Shown here: positions 1-8,740 of the stretch, one piece after another
How positions within the stretch are numbered: the stretch's first letter is position 1
Layout: each line of letters starts with the position of its first letter
Source of the DNA: CAWKDG01 sp963848355
Lineage (GTDB): Bacteria > Actinomycetota > Acidimicrobiia > Acidimicrobiales > UBA8190
DNA: 64,000 nucleotides
Direction of reading: 5' to 3'
NCBI GenBank assembly: GCA_963848355.1
Contig: CAWKDG010000014.1
Span: forward strand, 17,859 to 81,858
Position numbers and translations under genes: made by a program
The notes under the pieces: generated by a model
Databases searched by the model: none
What the model was told of the DNA's origin: nothing
The model's input: the letters and a program-made list of their open reading frames with translations, nothing else

Positions 1-784
1 CGGCGACGGCGGCGGGGCGCTCGAGAGTGGCCATGTGCGCGGCACCGTCGAGGTCGACGAGCCGGGCGTCGGGGATGCCGGCCACGTACGCCTCGGCGTG
101 GGCGCGGGGCACGATGCCGTCGTGACGCCCGTGCACGACGAGCGCCGGCGCGCTGATCCGGCCCAGCCGACCCCGGAGCTTGGGGTTGTGCAGGTAGGGA
201 TTCCACCCGAGCTTGGCCGTCGCCGCCTGGGCCTGGATCACGGGCCGGATGAGGTCGAACGGAATCTGCTCCGCAGATCCCTCGGCCAGGGCCAGAGCCC
301 GCATCATCTGAGCCACCGGGTGGTCGGGATCGGCGTACAGATCGGCCGCCAGCTGGTCGAGAGGACGCCCGAATATCTCCTTGATGGGCTCGCCGTCGAC
401 GTAGAGCCCGACGGCGTTGACGAGGACGACGCGTCTGACCCGTTCGGGCCACCGCGTCGCCAGTTCGGCGACCAACCATCCGCCGAGGGACAGGCCGACA
501 AGGTCCACCCGGGCGATGTCGAGCCGGTCGAGGACATCGAGCAGGTGGAAGCTGGCGTCCTCGATGTCGTCAATGGCCTCGAGGCCCTCCGAGGCACCGA
601 AGCCGGGAAAGACCGGAGCCACGACACGGCAGTTGTCGGCCAGGCCCTCGAGGAAGGCCATGGCCGCACCCTCTCCCTGCGCCGAATGGAGGTAGACGAC
701 GGGCACCGGTCCCCCGCTGCCCCCCTGCCGGATCTCGACCACGCCCACCGCCGTCGCCAAGGTGGTGTCCTCGAGGACGGTCAT
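1..784 (-). CDS. alpha/beta-hydrolase fold protein, 3' end cut by the window
   Basis: An open frame runs from the ATG at 784 to the window edge (about 261 residues). It has the alpha/beta-hydrolase pattern: an N-terminal strand ending in VVYLHSAQGEG (oxyanion region), the nucleophile elbow GLSLGG at about residue 100, a late acid strand with VVHGRHDGIV, and a catalytic-His segment GAAHM near the edge. The substrate cannot be told. The start overlaps the stop of the upstream luciferase-like gene by four bases (ATGA), so the two are probably co-translated and may act in one catabolic pathway. The last few residues lie outside the window. Confidence 0.8.
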   Translation of the reverse strand, partial: MTVLEDTTLATAVGVVEIRQGGSGGPVPVVYLHSAQGEGAAMAFLEGLADNCRVVAPVFPGFGASEGLEAIDDIEDASFHLLDVLDRLDIARVDLVGLSLGGWLVAELATRWPERVRRVVLVNAVGLYVDGEPIKEIFGRPLDQLAADLYADPDHPVAQMMRALALAEGSAEQIPFDLIRPVIQAQAATAKLGWNPYLHNPKLRGRLGRISAPALVVHGRHDGIVPRAHAEAYVAGIPDARLVDLDGAAHMATLERPAAVA

Positions 785-1944
785 GGGTGCGCCTCTCCGG
801 TCCTGTCGCCGGCGGCCCCGAAGCGTTGGCGCAAACGTGGCATCACCTCGGTGGCGAACAGGGTGAGGTTCCTGTGGGTGTCCTCTGCCGGCAGGGTACC
901 GAGTTGGAAGAGACCGAGGAGGTTCCCCACGCCCAGGCGCTCGATGTTGGCCCCGAGCTGTTCGGCCACCGTGTCGGGTGACCCGACCATGGCGTACTGG
1001 CCGTCCACCACCTCCTGCCACGTCTTCAGGTTGAGGGCGAACGTCCCTGCTCCCTTCAGGACGTTCTCGACCGATCTCACCGACGTGTAGCCCGGCGGCG
1101 AGATGTTGATCCCCGGCAGCAGCCGTCGGACGAAGTACCAGAAGTGGTCTTCGTACCGTCGGCGGGCCTCGGCATCGGTATCGGCCACGAAGATGGGGAC
1201 CAGCCAACCCAGTTGCGAAGGATCGGCCTCGTAGCCCTCGGCCCGGCAGGCGTCGCGCATCAACGAGAACATCCGCTCGAACACGCTGATGTGGAAGTAC
1301 GGGATACCCATGTAGGCGTAGCGGTGCTTGGCCACGAACTCCAACGTCTCGAGCGATCCGACCCCCGGGATCCAGACCTCGGGATGTGGCTGCTGCACGG
1401 GGCGGGGCCAGGTGTTCACGTAGCGGAGCTTGTAGTGCTTGCCTATGTATTCGAAAGGACCCGGTTCCGTCCACGCCTTGATGATCAGGTCGTGCGCCTC
1501 GGCGAACCGCTCACGGGCGTGCGCCGGGTTCATCGAGAAGGAGTAGTACTCGGGGCCGCCGCCGACGACCATGCCGGCGATGAGACGCCCGCCGCTGATG
1601 CAGTCGATCATGGCGAATTCCTCGGCCACGCGGGTAGGGGGATCGTAGAGAGGTAGGGCGTTGCCGACGACGGCGATACGGACCCTCGTCGTCTGCCGGG
1701 CCAGGATCGAGGCGATCAGATTGGGTGACGGCATGATGCCGTAGGCGTTCTGATGGTGCTCGTTGACGCACACCCCGTCGAAGCCGACCTCCTCGGCGTA
1801 CAACAGCTCGTCGATGTAGCGGTTGTAGATCTGGCCCCCGAGGGCCGGGTCGTAGAGCTCGTTCGGGCACGTGATCCACGCCGGTCCGTCATAGTCCGGC
1901 GGCAGCCCGGGATAGGGCATGAGATGGAAGCTGAAGAAACGCAC
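781..1944 (-). CDS. LLM-class (luciferase-like) flavin-dependent oxidoreductase
   Basis: About 387 residues of the bacterial luciferase-like (F420 or FMN) TIM-barrel family. Family segments are visible: an N-terminal FFSFHLMPYP strand, EEVGFDGVCVNEHHQ, then RIAVVGNALPLYDPPTRVAEE and the glycine-rich GGRLIAGMVVGGGPEY. I chose the GTG at 1944 because homology begins at that VRFFSF segment. The frame continues upstream but codes for unrelated residues. It shares an ATGA overlap with the downstream hydrolase. The family usually does monooxygenation or reduction with reduced flavin or F420; the substrate is unknown. Confidence 0.85.
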   Translation of the reverse strand: MRFFSFHLMPYPGLPPDYDGPAWITCPNELYDPALGGQIYNRYIDELLYAEEVGFDGVCVNEHHQNAYGIMPSPNLIASILARQTTRVRIAVVGNALPLYDPPTRVAEEFAMIDCISGGRLIAGMVVGGGPEYYSFSMNPAHARERFAEAHDLIIKAWTEPGPFEYIGKHYKLRYVNTWPRPVQQPHPEVWIPGVGSLETLEFVAKHRYAYMGIPYFHISVFERMFSLMRDACRAEGYEADPSQLGWLVPIFVADTDAEARRRYEDHFWYFVRRLLPGINISPPGYTSVRSVENVLKGAGTFALNLKTWQEVVDGQYAMVGSPDTVAEQLGANIERLGVGNLLGLFQLGTLPAEDTHRNLTLFATEVMPRLRQRFGAAGDRTGEAHP

Positions 1945-2352
1945 GGCAGCGGCCCCTTCGTCACCGGTCGACCGACGGTGCCGGCCATCGTACCGCCAGG
2001 ACGCCGCCGACGAAGGGCTGATCGGATCAGGTCGTGAGCAATGGACCCAGATAGCGGTCCGGCATTCGAGGAAACGACCGGTTGGGAGAACGGCGTCCCG
2101 AACCACCGCATAAGGGTGCGTCTTACCGTTTGAGCGGTTCACACCTCGCCCGACCTGGATCACGGTTCGGAATGAAGTGGCCCAGGTCTGACGAGCCCCG
2201 GCAGTCTGGTCGCAGTATTGCTTTTACTCGACGAGAGCCCGAGACAAGGGTTCTCGATCCCTGCGGATAGGGTCGAATGAATCCGCTACCCAAGGATTCG
2301 TGGCGCTCTATCGTGGCGTAATGGTTCCATTGGTTTCGACATCAATGGTTCC
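1945..2352. other. non-coding stretch upstream of the luciferase-like gene
   Basis: About 400 bases between the start of the luciferase-like gene and the insertion-sequence boundary. I see no supported gene. The stretch is less GC-rich than its surroundings from about 2200. It should hold the promoter of the minus-strand hydrolase/oxidoreductase pair. Before the insertion it would have been joined directly to the 3' end of the protease gene now at 6100-8589. Confidence 0.5.
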
Positions 2353-2357
2353 CTATC

Positions 2358-2381
2358 TACTTCGACCTGAAAAAGTCGATG
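2358..2381 (+). repeat. left terminal inverted repeat of the IS
   Basis: Twenty-four bases beginning TACTTCGACCTGAA. The same 14 bases occur in inverse orientation at 6098-6085, immediately before the 5' end of the group II intron. The remaining ten bases recur, with one T/C difference, at 4116-4107 immediately after the intron's 3' end. This intact copy is the reference that fixes the intron boundaries. Confidence 0.85.
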
Positions 2382-2476
2382 TGAAAGTCGCCCGTGACCA
2401 GCGTGTTTGTGTTGGGAGGGTGCTCGCGTTCCGGCCCGAATGAAGCAACGATGGCTCCAGTCCCCTTGCGAAGAGA

Positions 2477-4121
2477 TTGGAGCCACCGTTGCTGCGCACC
2501 AAAGTAGACGCCCAACAGACGCTATGGGAGGCAATCCTCCCGCCCGAGCTTTTGCGCCTCCCACCAGGGCTGGAGCAGGTGGACCGCCTGCTCGATGACC
2601 CGGTGTTCTTCGAACCGTTCGTCCCCTTCTTCCATCCGGTGATCGGCCGGCCGTCCATCCCCATGGAGACGTACCTGCGCATGATGTTCATGCGCTTTCG
2701 GTATCGGCTCGGCTTCGAGACCCTGTGTGCCGAGGTGACTGACAGCCTGGCCTGGCGGCGCTTCTGCCGCATCGGCATCACCGACGCCGTGCCGCACCCC
2801 ACCACTCTCATGAAGATCACCACCCGCTGCGGCGAGCAGGCGGTGGACCAGTTGAACGAGGCGCTACTCAAAAAGGCCGATGGCGGCCCACGTGGTGAAG
2901 CTCGACCGGGTCCGGGCCGACACCACCGTCGTTCCGGCCAACGTCTCGTATCCGACCGACTCGGGCCTCTTGTCGAAGGGCGTGGCCAAGCTGACCAAGA
3001 CGGTGCGGGCCATCCAGGCGCTCGGTCTGGCCCGCCGGACACGCTTTCGGGACCGGACGCGCTCGGTGCGCCGCCGGGCCCATCAGATCGCCGCGTGGCT
3101 GCGCCGGCGCAGCGGCGACGCCAAAGACGAGGTGCTCGCACTCACCGGGGAGCTGGCCCGGATCGCCGACGCCGCCATCAAAGACGCCCAGTTCGTGGCG
3201 ACAAACGCCCGGCGAGCGCTCCTGCGGGCCGGCGACGCCGCGTCGGGCAAGGCCACGGCTCTGGTGAACGAACTAGAGCGCACCATCTGGGCGGTGGAGC
3301 AGATCGTGGCCCAGACCCGCACCCGTCTGGCCGGCGAAGTCCCCGCCGGTGCCGACCGAGTGGTGTCACTGCACGACACCGATGCCCGCCCCATCCCAAG
3401 GGACGACTCGGGCGTCCCGTCGAGTTCGGATACAAGGCGCAGGTCACCGACAACGTCCAGGGCATCGTCCTCGACCATATGGTGGAGAAGGGCAACCCGC
3501 CCGATGCCCCCATGCTCGCTCCGGCCATCACCCGGGTCACGAAGCTCTTCGGCAAGGTGCCCAAGGCGGTCACCGCCGATCGCGGCTATGGCGAAGCGAA
3601 GGTGGAGACCGAGCTCGAGTCCATGGGTGTCAAGCACGTCGCCATCCCGCGACGGGGCCGGCCCGGCCCCAAGCGTCAGGAGGTCGAGTTCTCGCCGCGC
3701 TTTCGCAAGCTCGATCAAGTGGCGTACCGGTTCGGAAGGTCGGATCGCACACTTGAAGCGATCCTGGGGGTGGGAACGGACCGTGCTCGACGGCATCGAC
3801 GGTGCGCGCACGTGGTGCGGATGGGGCGTGCTCGCCCACAACGCCACCAAGATCTCCGTTCTCATAGAAGAACGAGAAACGAAGACCGGTTCAACGCCAA
3901 CCGGCCGACCAACAGCCACCGGACCACCGGGCCGTCATCCACCACCACCGAAGACATTGTGCCGCCTGATCCGTCCCCGTCCTCTCCCGTCGCGCCCCCG
4001 GTCCGGAAACGACCAGAAACTGGGGGCGAAAGTGACCGGAGAGGTCGGGACCGGGCCTCACGCGGGCACTCAGAGGTCCGTCACGCCGAAGGCGCGTCCA
4101 TGCCTGCATCGGCTTTGGTGA
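2477..4121 (+). pseudogene. IS transposase, DDE type, frameshifted
   Basis: The transposase can be read in three overlapping pieces. Piece one (TTG start at 2477) carries the N-terminal dimerisation region, with FRYRLGFETLCAEVTDSLAW. Piece two (from about 2876) has the first catalytic Asp in DTTVVPANVSYPTDS. Piece three (about 3405-3718) has the second Asp in TADRGYGEA. A last shift back gives the catalytic Glu in RTGSEGRIAHLKRSWGW. The breaks are near 2876, 3403 and 3718; the first two lie beside A-runs, so sequencing error is likely. The frame runs on through a Pro/Arg-rich tail to the intron junction and stops at 4121 only because of the intron. The true C-terminus is uncertain. Confidence 0.8.
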
Positions 4122-4156
4122 GTGGCGGGAGGGAACCTCCCCCTCCCGCTCTCGCA

Positions 4157-4190
4157 GAACCGTACGTGACAGTCTCCCGTCATACGGCTC
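4157..4190 (-). ncRNA. group II intron domain V
   Basis: A 34-nt hairpin on the minus strand running from GAGCCGTATGA to ACGTACGGTTC. It has the AGC triad, the lower stem paired with CGTACGGTT, and a two-base bulge before the closing stem. This is the catalytic core of group II introns. The maturase stop codon (TGA, 4182-4180) lies inside it, an arrangement common in this kind of intron. Confidence 0.9.
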
Positions 4191-5494
4191 CCACAGACCG
4201 GCGTCGGGTGATCGAGACGAGCTGCCAGTGAGCAAAGAGCGTGGGCTGGCGCTGTTTACAGCGTGCGAGCCATAGCCCACGCCTTGGCTGGTTTACCTCG
4301 TCAGTCGCTTGAACTTCTGCATGGCCCACCGGACGAGGTGCTCGTCGATGCGCCGCAGCGAGGGAGAACAACTCGGAGTGGTAGAAGACCCCGTAATAGT
4401 TGATCCAGCCTCGCACCTGAGGGTTGATGGCCCCGGCGAGGCCGGACAGGTCCGTGCCACTGCGACGTTTGAGGTGCCAGGCCCTGATCTGCTGGCCTTT
4501 CGCCTTCTTCGCCGCGGTGCTCATGGCCGGCAAGAAGCTCACGAAGAAGCCCCTGTCGACCACGAGCGAGGCGCCCCCGAAAGGTGTAGCCGAGGAAGTC
4601 GAAGCTGGTGTGCTCGTAGTCTCCTCGGCGGTTCGTGTCTTTGCAGTACACGATCTTCGTCTTGTCGGGGTGCAGCTCGAGACCCAAGGCCCCGAGCCGG
4701 TCGGCAATGGCGGCCCGCAAGTGCCGGGCCTGTTCCTCGGTGTCGCAGTGGGCGACAACGTCATCCGCATAGCGCTCGAACGGACAGCCCGGGAACTCCC
4801 GGTCCATCCAACGGTCGAACGCATAGTGCATGAACAGATTGGCCAACAACGGTGAGATCGGGGACCCCTGTGGGGTCCCCTTCTCTCGTGCGACAAGGGT
4901 CCCGTCCGGCATCTGCATCGGGGCTTTAAGCCACCGTTCGATGTAGAGCAGGACCCAGCGCTCGTCGGTGTGGTGAGCAACCGCTTTGAGCAACAGATCA
5001 TGGGGAACGCTGTCGAAGAAGGCCCGGACGTCAAGATCGAGCACCCAGTCCTGTCTCCAGCAGCGCTTTCGAGCCACGGCCAGCGCGTCGTGGGCAGAAC
5101 GCCCAGGACGGTAGCCGTAGCTGTCACGGTGGAAGATCGGCTCCAGCTTCTCTTCCAGCAGCATCGCTGCTGCGGTCTGGGCCACCCGATCGGCCGTATT
5201 CGGCACCCCGAGCGTCCTGACCCCTGCCCCATGGTCCTTCGGTATCTCCACCGCCCGCACCGGCCCCGGCATGTAGCTCCCCGAGGACATCCGGTTCCAC
5301 AACTTGTAGAGGTTGTTCCTCTCGTCGTTGCCGAACTCGGTGATGCTGACGGCGTCCACGCCCGGTGCCCCGTTGTTGGCCCGGACCTTCTCCCACGCCT
5401 CGAAAACGAGGCGCTTGGGAATCTCAAACGACTTCACCTTCTGCTTCGGTGCCTCCGTCGGCTCCTCCCCCGATAGGGTTGGCCTCGGCGTCAC
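4180..5494 (-). pseudogene. ltrA: group II intron reverse transcriptase/maturase, frameshifted
   Basis: The N-terminal 300 residues read cleanly from the ATG at 5494. They show RT0-RT7 landmarks: NNGAPGVDAVS, VAQTAAAMLLEEKLEPIFHRDSYGYRPGRSAHDAL, the DLDVRAFFDSVPHDLL block, GTPQGSPISPLLANLFMHY and the catalytic FERYADDVV. The frame breaks near 4585, where the maturase/thumb part continues in another frame (IRAWHLKRRSGTDLSGLAGAINPQVRGWINYYG). It breaks again near 4352 and 4270-4295 before the typical ending QPTLFAHWQLVSITRRRSVGAV. The protein splices the intron and retrotransposes it. If the shifts are real, it would be inactive. Confidence 0.85.
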
Positions 5495-6099
5495 CCTGGT
5501 CTGCCCGGCCCCTTCGCTCCAGCCCCATTACAGGGCCTTCATCGCTACTACGGGCCGGCCCGCCCCTGTGCCCCGCATCGGTACTCTGCCCCTTGCGGAA
5601 TCTGCCGCTTGGGGTCCTCCCTCTCGCGGCCAGGGTGGCTGAACCTCAGCCCATTTGAACGGCCGATCGGTATCGGGACGACAGGTTCTCCTGTTCCATG
5701 CCAGCGCCTGCGACGAGCTCACGCCACCTATACACCGGGCACCGCCAGGGCAGCACACAGGCAGCCCCCTGACTCCGAGCACGCCAGATGGCGTGCCCTT
5801 CTCCCGAGGATCCTGAACGCCCTCGGTTTCTGATGCCATCGTTCTATTCTTTCGATGCGTCAGCAGTGGTTCACACATGTTCGTCTTCTCGTCACTCACC
5901 TGACCCGCTACTGTCGGGCCTTTTCCGCAACGCTCACCACCCCGGCTCTTGACCGACGCAGCTTGCGGTGGTTTGGACTCTCCGCCTGCACGGCGAGCCC
6001 GGAGGGCCAACCTCCATCACTGGCACAGCACGGTTCATGCTGACGACCTACTACATCGTCATCACTCTCACTTTCAGGACACACTTCAGGTCGAAGTAA

Positions 6100-8589
6100 C
6101 TAGCCGATAGCGTCTCCGCCCGTGACGGGTTGCCATGCGTTCCAGCTCCCGCCCACAACGCTCTGCCACGTTTCATAAAGGATGCCATCGTTCCCCATGG
6201 CGAATGCGCCGCCCATGTATGCGTAAGGGCCGCTGGCGTTAATTAGGACCGAGATCGACCCCTCAAGTGCTCCGCCGGGGAACGCGCTCGTAACGGGATC
6301 CCAGGCACTCCAGCTTCCGCCGACCACGCTCTGGAACGTGTCGTAGAAAGTGCCGTTGCTGCCCATGGCGAACGCTATGCCCATGTTCGCGTACGGGCTA
6401 CCGCTGGGGTTTATCAGGACCGTGGGCGAGCCCTGGAGCGTGCCGCCTGGGAAGGCGCCGGTGACGGGCTCCCAGGCACTCCAGCTTCCGCCGACCACGC
6501 TCTGGAACGTGTCGTAGAAAGTGCCGTTGCTGCCCATGGCGAACGCTATGCCCATGTTCGCGTACGGGCTACCGCTGGGGTTTATCAGGACCGTGGGCGA
6601 GCCCTGGAGCGTGCCGCCTGGGAAGGCGCCGGTGACGGGCTCCCAGGCGCTCCAGCTTCCGCCGACCACGCTCTGGAACGTGTCGTAGAAAGTGCCGTTG
6701 CTGCCCATGGCGAACGCTATGCCCATGTTCGCGTACGGGCTACCGCTGGGGTTTATCAGGACCGTGGGCGAGCCCTGGAGCGTGCCGCCTGGGAAGGCGC
6801 CGGTGACGGGCTCCCAGGCGCTCCAGCTTCCGCCGACCACGCTCTGGAACGTGTCATAGAAAGTGCCGTTGCTGCCCATGGCGAACGCTATGCCCATGTT
6901 CGCGTACGGGCTACCGCTGGGGTTTATCAGGACCGTGGGCGAGCCCTGGAGCGTGCCGCCTGGGAAGGCGCCGGTGACGGGCTCCCAGGCGCTCCAGCTT
7001 CCGCCGACCACGCTCTGGAACGTGTCATAGAAAGTGCCGTTGCTGCCCATGGCGAACGCTATGCCCATGTTCGCGTACGGGCTGCCGCTGGGGTTTATCA
7101 GGACCGTGAGCGATCCCTGGAGCGATCCGCCAGGGAACACGTCCGTGACTGGTTGCCAGGTGTTCCAGCTTCCGCCCACCGAGCTCTGCCACATCGAGTA
7201 GAGCGTCAAGTTCCCAGGGGTGCCGGCCATCACATACGCAGAGGCAGTACCGGCGTAGGGTCCTGAATTGTTAGGGACTATGACGGCCTGTTGGGTGGCC
7301 GGACAGTCTGACGCATCAACACCCAACGGCAAACACGCTATCTGCCAATTGGTGTAGTAGGAAGAACAGGTTGAGACGCCATTGAGAATGCCAATCGGAG
7401 TGGCAACGCCGTTGTTGTATGTATAAAGCGGGCTACCAGAGTCACCAAAGGACGCACAGTTGCTGGTGGCGAGTGCATTAGAGATCGTTTCACACGGAGA
7501 TCCGCTTGACTCACAGATACTTTGACTAGTTGTCACCGAGGTTACCGTTCCACTCGTATCACCGGTAGTAGAACCGCTGTCAAAGACAGCCGCACCTTGA
7601 ACCAAGGGGAGGCTGTTGAACTCGATCGGCAACAAGCTATTCGCCGGGATGGCACCGGGAACGCCGTTGGTAGTCACAATCCCCGAACGCTCAGAACCCG
7701 TCGTATTGCTGATGACAGCCGCGTCGATTCCGCTTCCGTCAAACGCATGGCTAACCAGCGTTTTGCCAATCTTTTCAATCTTTGGCTTCGTATCGTCCGC
7801 TAGATAGGTGGCCACGCTTGTTCCGTAGGTGCAGTGGCCCGCTGTGACGATGCTCGCGACACCTCCTCTCGTCACGGGAAAAGAGGACGTGCACTCATTC
7901 GTATCTGTCTGGATCGACTCAGCGCCAGCGATTGGTGTCGAATCACGCTCGGTGTTGTTTCCCCAAACCCCACCATCGGCTGTCTCAATTGGTTTGATTA
8001 CCTTGACTGCAATAAATCTCAAGCGGCCAGCAAGAGCGGCCGCGACTCGGCTCGCGTCTTTATTCACCTCCACGACCACGCGACCCGCCATGTCGTCCCG
8101 TGCTACCCCGAGGATACGTGAGTCCCCTATCCGCGTCCCGACTAGTTTGGCTGCCTGTTGGTATTCCGCGTCAAAACTCGCGCCTGAAGGTTGATCTTCC
8201 ACGATGCGAACGTGTCCGCCGTCGGTCTCTAGGTCTGCGAGAGCGGTGCTCCGGACTGATGCCGCATCCCCGGTTACTCGCACAACCAGGACATTTCCAG
8301 CAACAGGGTCAATGGCGGCGGATACAAACGTAGAGCCGAGTTGCTGTTCTACCTTTGCCAACAGATTGTCGACGTGAGCCGTGAATACCAGGGCTCGTCG
8401 AGTCGTCGGATGAGATCCCTGGGCCAGAGTCGAACCAAGCAACGGCGAGGCACTTGTAGCCTCGTTTTGCGTCCAGGTGGGGAACTGACTTGTACTCGAC
8501 GGAGCTGCACCAGCCGCTGCCGTTGTTAAGACTCCCATGGGCACAGAGACAACAAGCGCCATTGGTAAAGCGAACCAGATCCGCCTCAC
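6100..8589 (-). CDS. secreted S1-family serine protease with seven-unit C-terminal repeat (beta-propeller-like) domain
   Basis: 829 residues from a GTG start at 8589 with a G-rich ribosome site. Residues 1-29 are a signal peptide (hydrophobic core, cut near AAAGAA). Residues 45-205 look like a propeptide. A chymotrypsin-fold domain follows with His252 (TAGHC), Asp289 (GIDAAV) and Ser384 (GDSGSP). From about residue 440 there are seven units carrying a GGSW-x-x-W motif, with a 57-residue period in the middle five. The pattern of W-rich units and G-S-N-G-T turns resembles PLL-type seven-bladed lectin propellers; this is inference. A likely role is an extracellular protease tethered to glycans. 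The IS inserted at its TAG stop without changing the protein. Confidence 0.85.
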   Translation of the reverse strand: MRRIWFALPMALVVSVPMGVLTTAAAGAAPSSTSQFPTWTQNEATSASPLLGSTLAQGSHPTTRRALVFTAHVDNLLAKVEQQLGSTFVSAAIDPVAGNVLVVRVTGDAASVRSTALADLETDGGHVRIVEDQPSGASFDAEYQQAAKLVGTRIGDSRILGVARDDMAGRVVVEVNKDASRVAAALAGRLRFIAVKVIKPIETADGGVWGNNTERDSTPIAGAESIQTDTNECTSSFPVTRGGVASIVTAGHCTYGTSVATYLADDTKPKIEKIGKTLVSHAFDGSGIDAAVISNTTGSERSGIVTTNGVPGAIPANSLLPIEFNSLPLVQGAAVFDSGSTTGDTSGTVTSVTTSQSICESSGSPCETISNALATSNCASFGDSGSPLYTYNNGVATPIGILNGVSTCSSYYTNWQIACLPLGVDASDCPATQQAVIVPNNSGPYAGTASAYVMAGTPGNLTLYSMWQSSVGGSWNTWQPVTDVFPGGSLQGSLTVLINPSGSPYANMGIAFAMGSNGTFYDTFQSVVGGSWSAWEPVTGAFPGGTLQGSPTVLINPSGSPYANMGIAFAMGSNGTFYDTFQSVVGGSWSAWEPVTGAFPGGTLQGSPTVLINPSGSPYANMGIAFAMGSNGTFYDTFQSVVGGSWSAWEPVTGAFPGGTLQGSPTVLINPSGSPYANMGIAFAMGSNGTFYDTFQSVVGGSWSAWEPVTGAFPGGTLQGSPTVLINPSGSPYANMGIAFAMGSNGTFYDTFQSVVGGSWSAWDPVTSAFPGGALEGSISVLINASGPYAYMGGAFAMGNDGILYETWQSVVGGSWNAWQPVTGGDAIG
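6299..7125 (-). repeat. 171-bp tandem repeats inside the protease gene
   Basis: The marker tc(g/a)tagaaa recurs at 6341, 6512, 6683, 6854 and 7025, exactly 171 bases apart (57 codons). The four central units encode identical protein and differ at only a handful of bases. The outer units at both ends are diverged. This implies recent amplification or gene conversion of the middle blades, and it is a place where assembly could collapse or expand copies. Confidence 0.95.
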
Positions 8590-8740
8590 GGCAACCCCCC
8601 TAGGTTCGACTCAATCCCGCTTTTACGGTTCTTAACACGGTCACCATCCAGAATCAAGCAAACAGCCTGCGTCCTCGAACCACGTAAGCGTTTAGCAGCC
8701 CGAACTCCCAAGCGATGCGTAGATAACGCCGCCGAACGTG

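Larger units (their letters stand above)
4117..6084 (-). mobile_element. group II intron, complete (about 1968 nt)
   Basis: On the minus strand the intron starts with GTGTG at 6084-6080, matching the GUGYG consensus. It encodes a reverse transcriptase, has a clear domain V at 4190-4157 and a GC-rich domain VI stem at about 4152-4125, and ends near 4117. The ends are set by the interrupted IS repeat: joining 6085 to 4116 restores the repeat, including its run of five A's. The 3' end may be off by one base, because the usual AY ending would put it at 4118. About 590 nt precede the reading frame, the usual room for domains I-III. Confidence 0.85.
2356..6099 (+). mobile_element. insertion sequence (IS5/ISNCY-like DDE) interrupted by a group II intron
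   Basis: Terminal inverted repeats define the element. The left repeat is intact at 2358-2381. The right repeat, read on the minus strand, is 6098-6085 joined to 4116-4107. Once the intron between them is removed, 23 of 24 positions match the left repeat. A three-base direct repeat CTA flanks the element (2353-2355 and 6100-6102), which fits IS5-type target choice. Without the intron the element is about 1.78 kb, normal for one transposase gene. The right flank begins exactly at the stop codon of the protease gene. Family assignment rests on transposase motifs only. Confidence 0.8.

Noticed and set aside
35..1090. Long plus-strand open frame of 351 codons
   Set aside because: It is antisense to a hydrolase and a luciferase-like gene with clear motifs; its own residues are Arg/Gly/Pro-rich with no family pattern.
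2281..2400. Minus-strand frame ending LFQVEV at the left IS end
   Set aside because: The same residues come from the inverted repeat at both ends; this is repeat sequence, not a separate gene.
4309..5476. Plus-strand open frames inside the group II intron
   Set aside because: They oppose the reverse transcriptase and lack recognisable motifs.
6299..7125. Possible CRISPR-like array because of regular spacing
   Set aside because: The 171-bp units have no unique spacers and are read as coding repeats in one frame.
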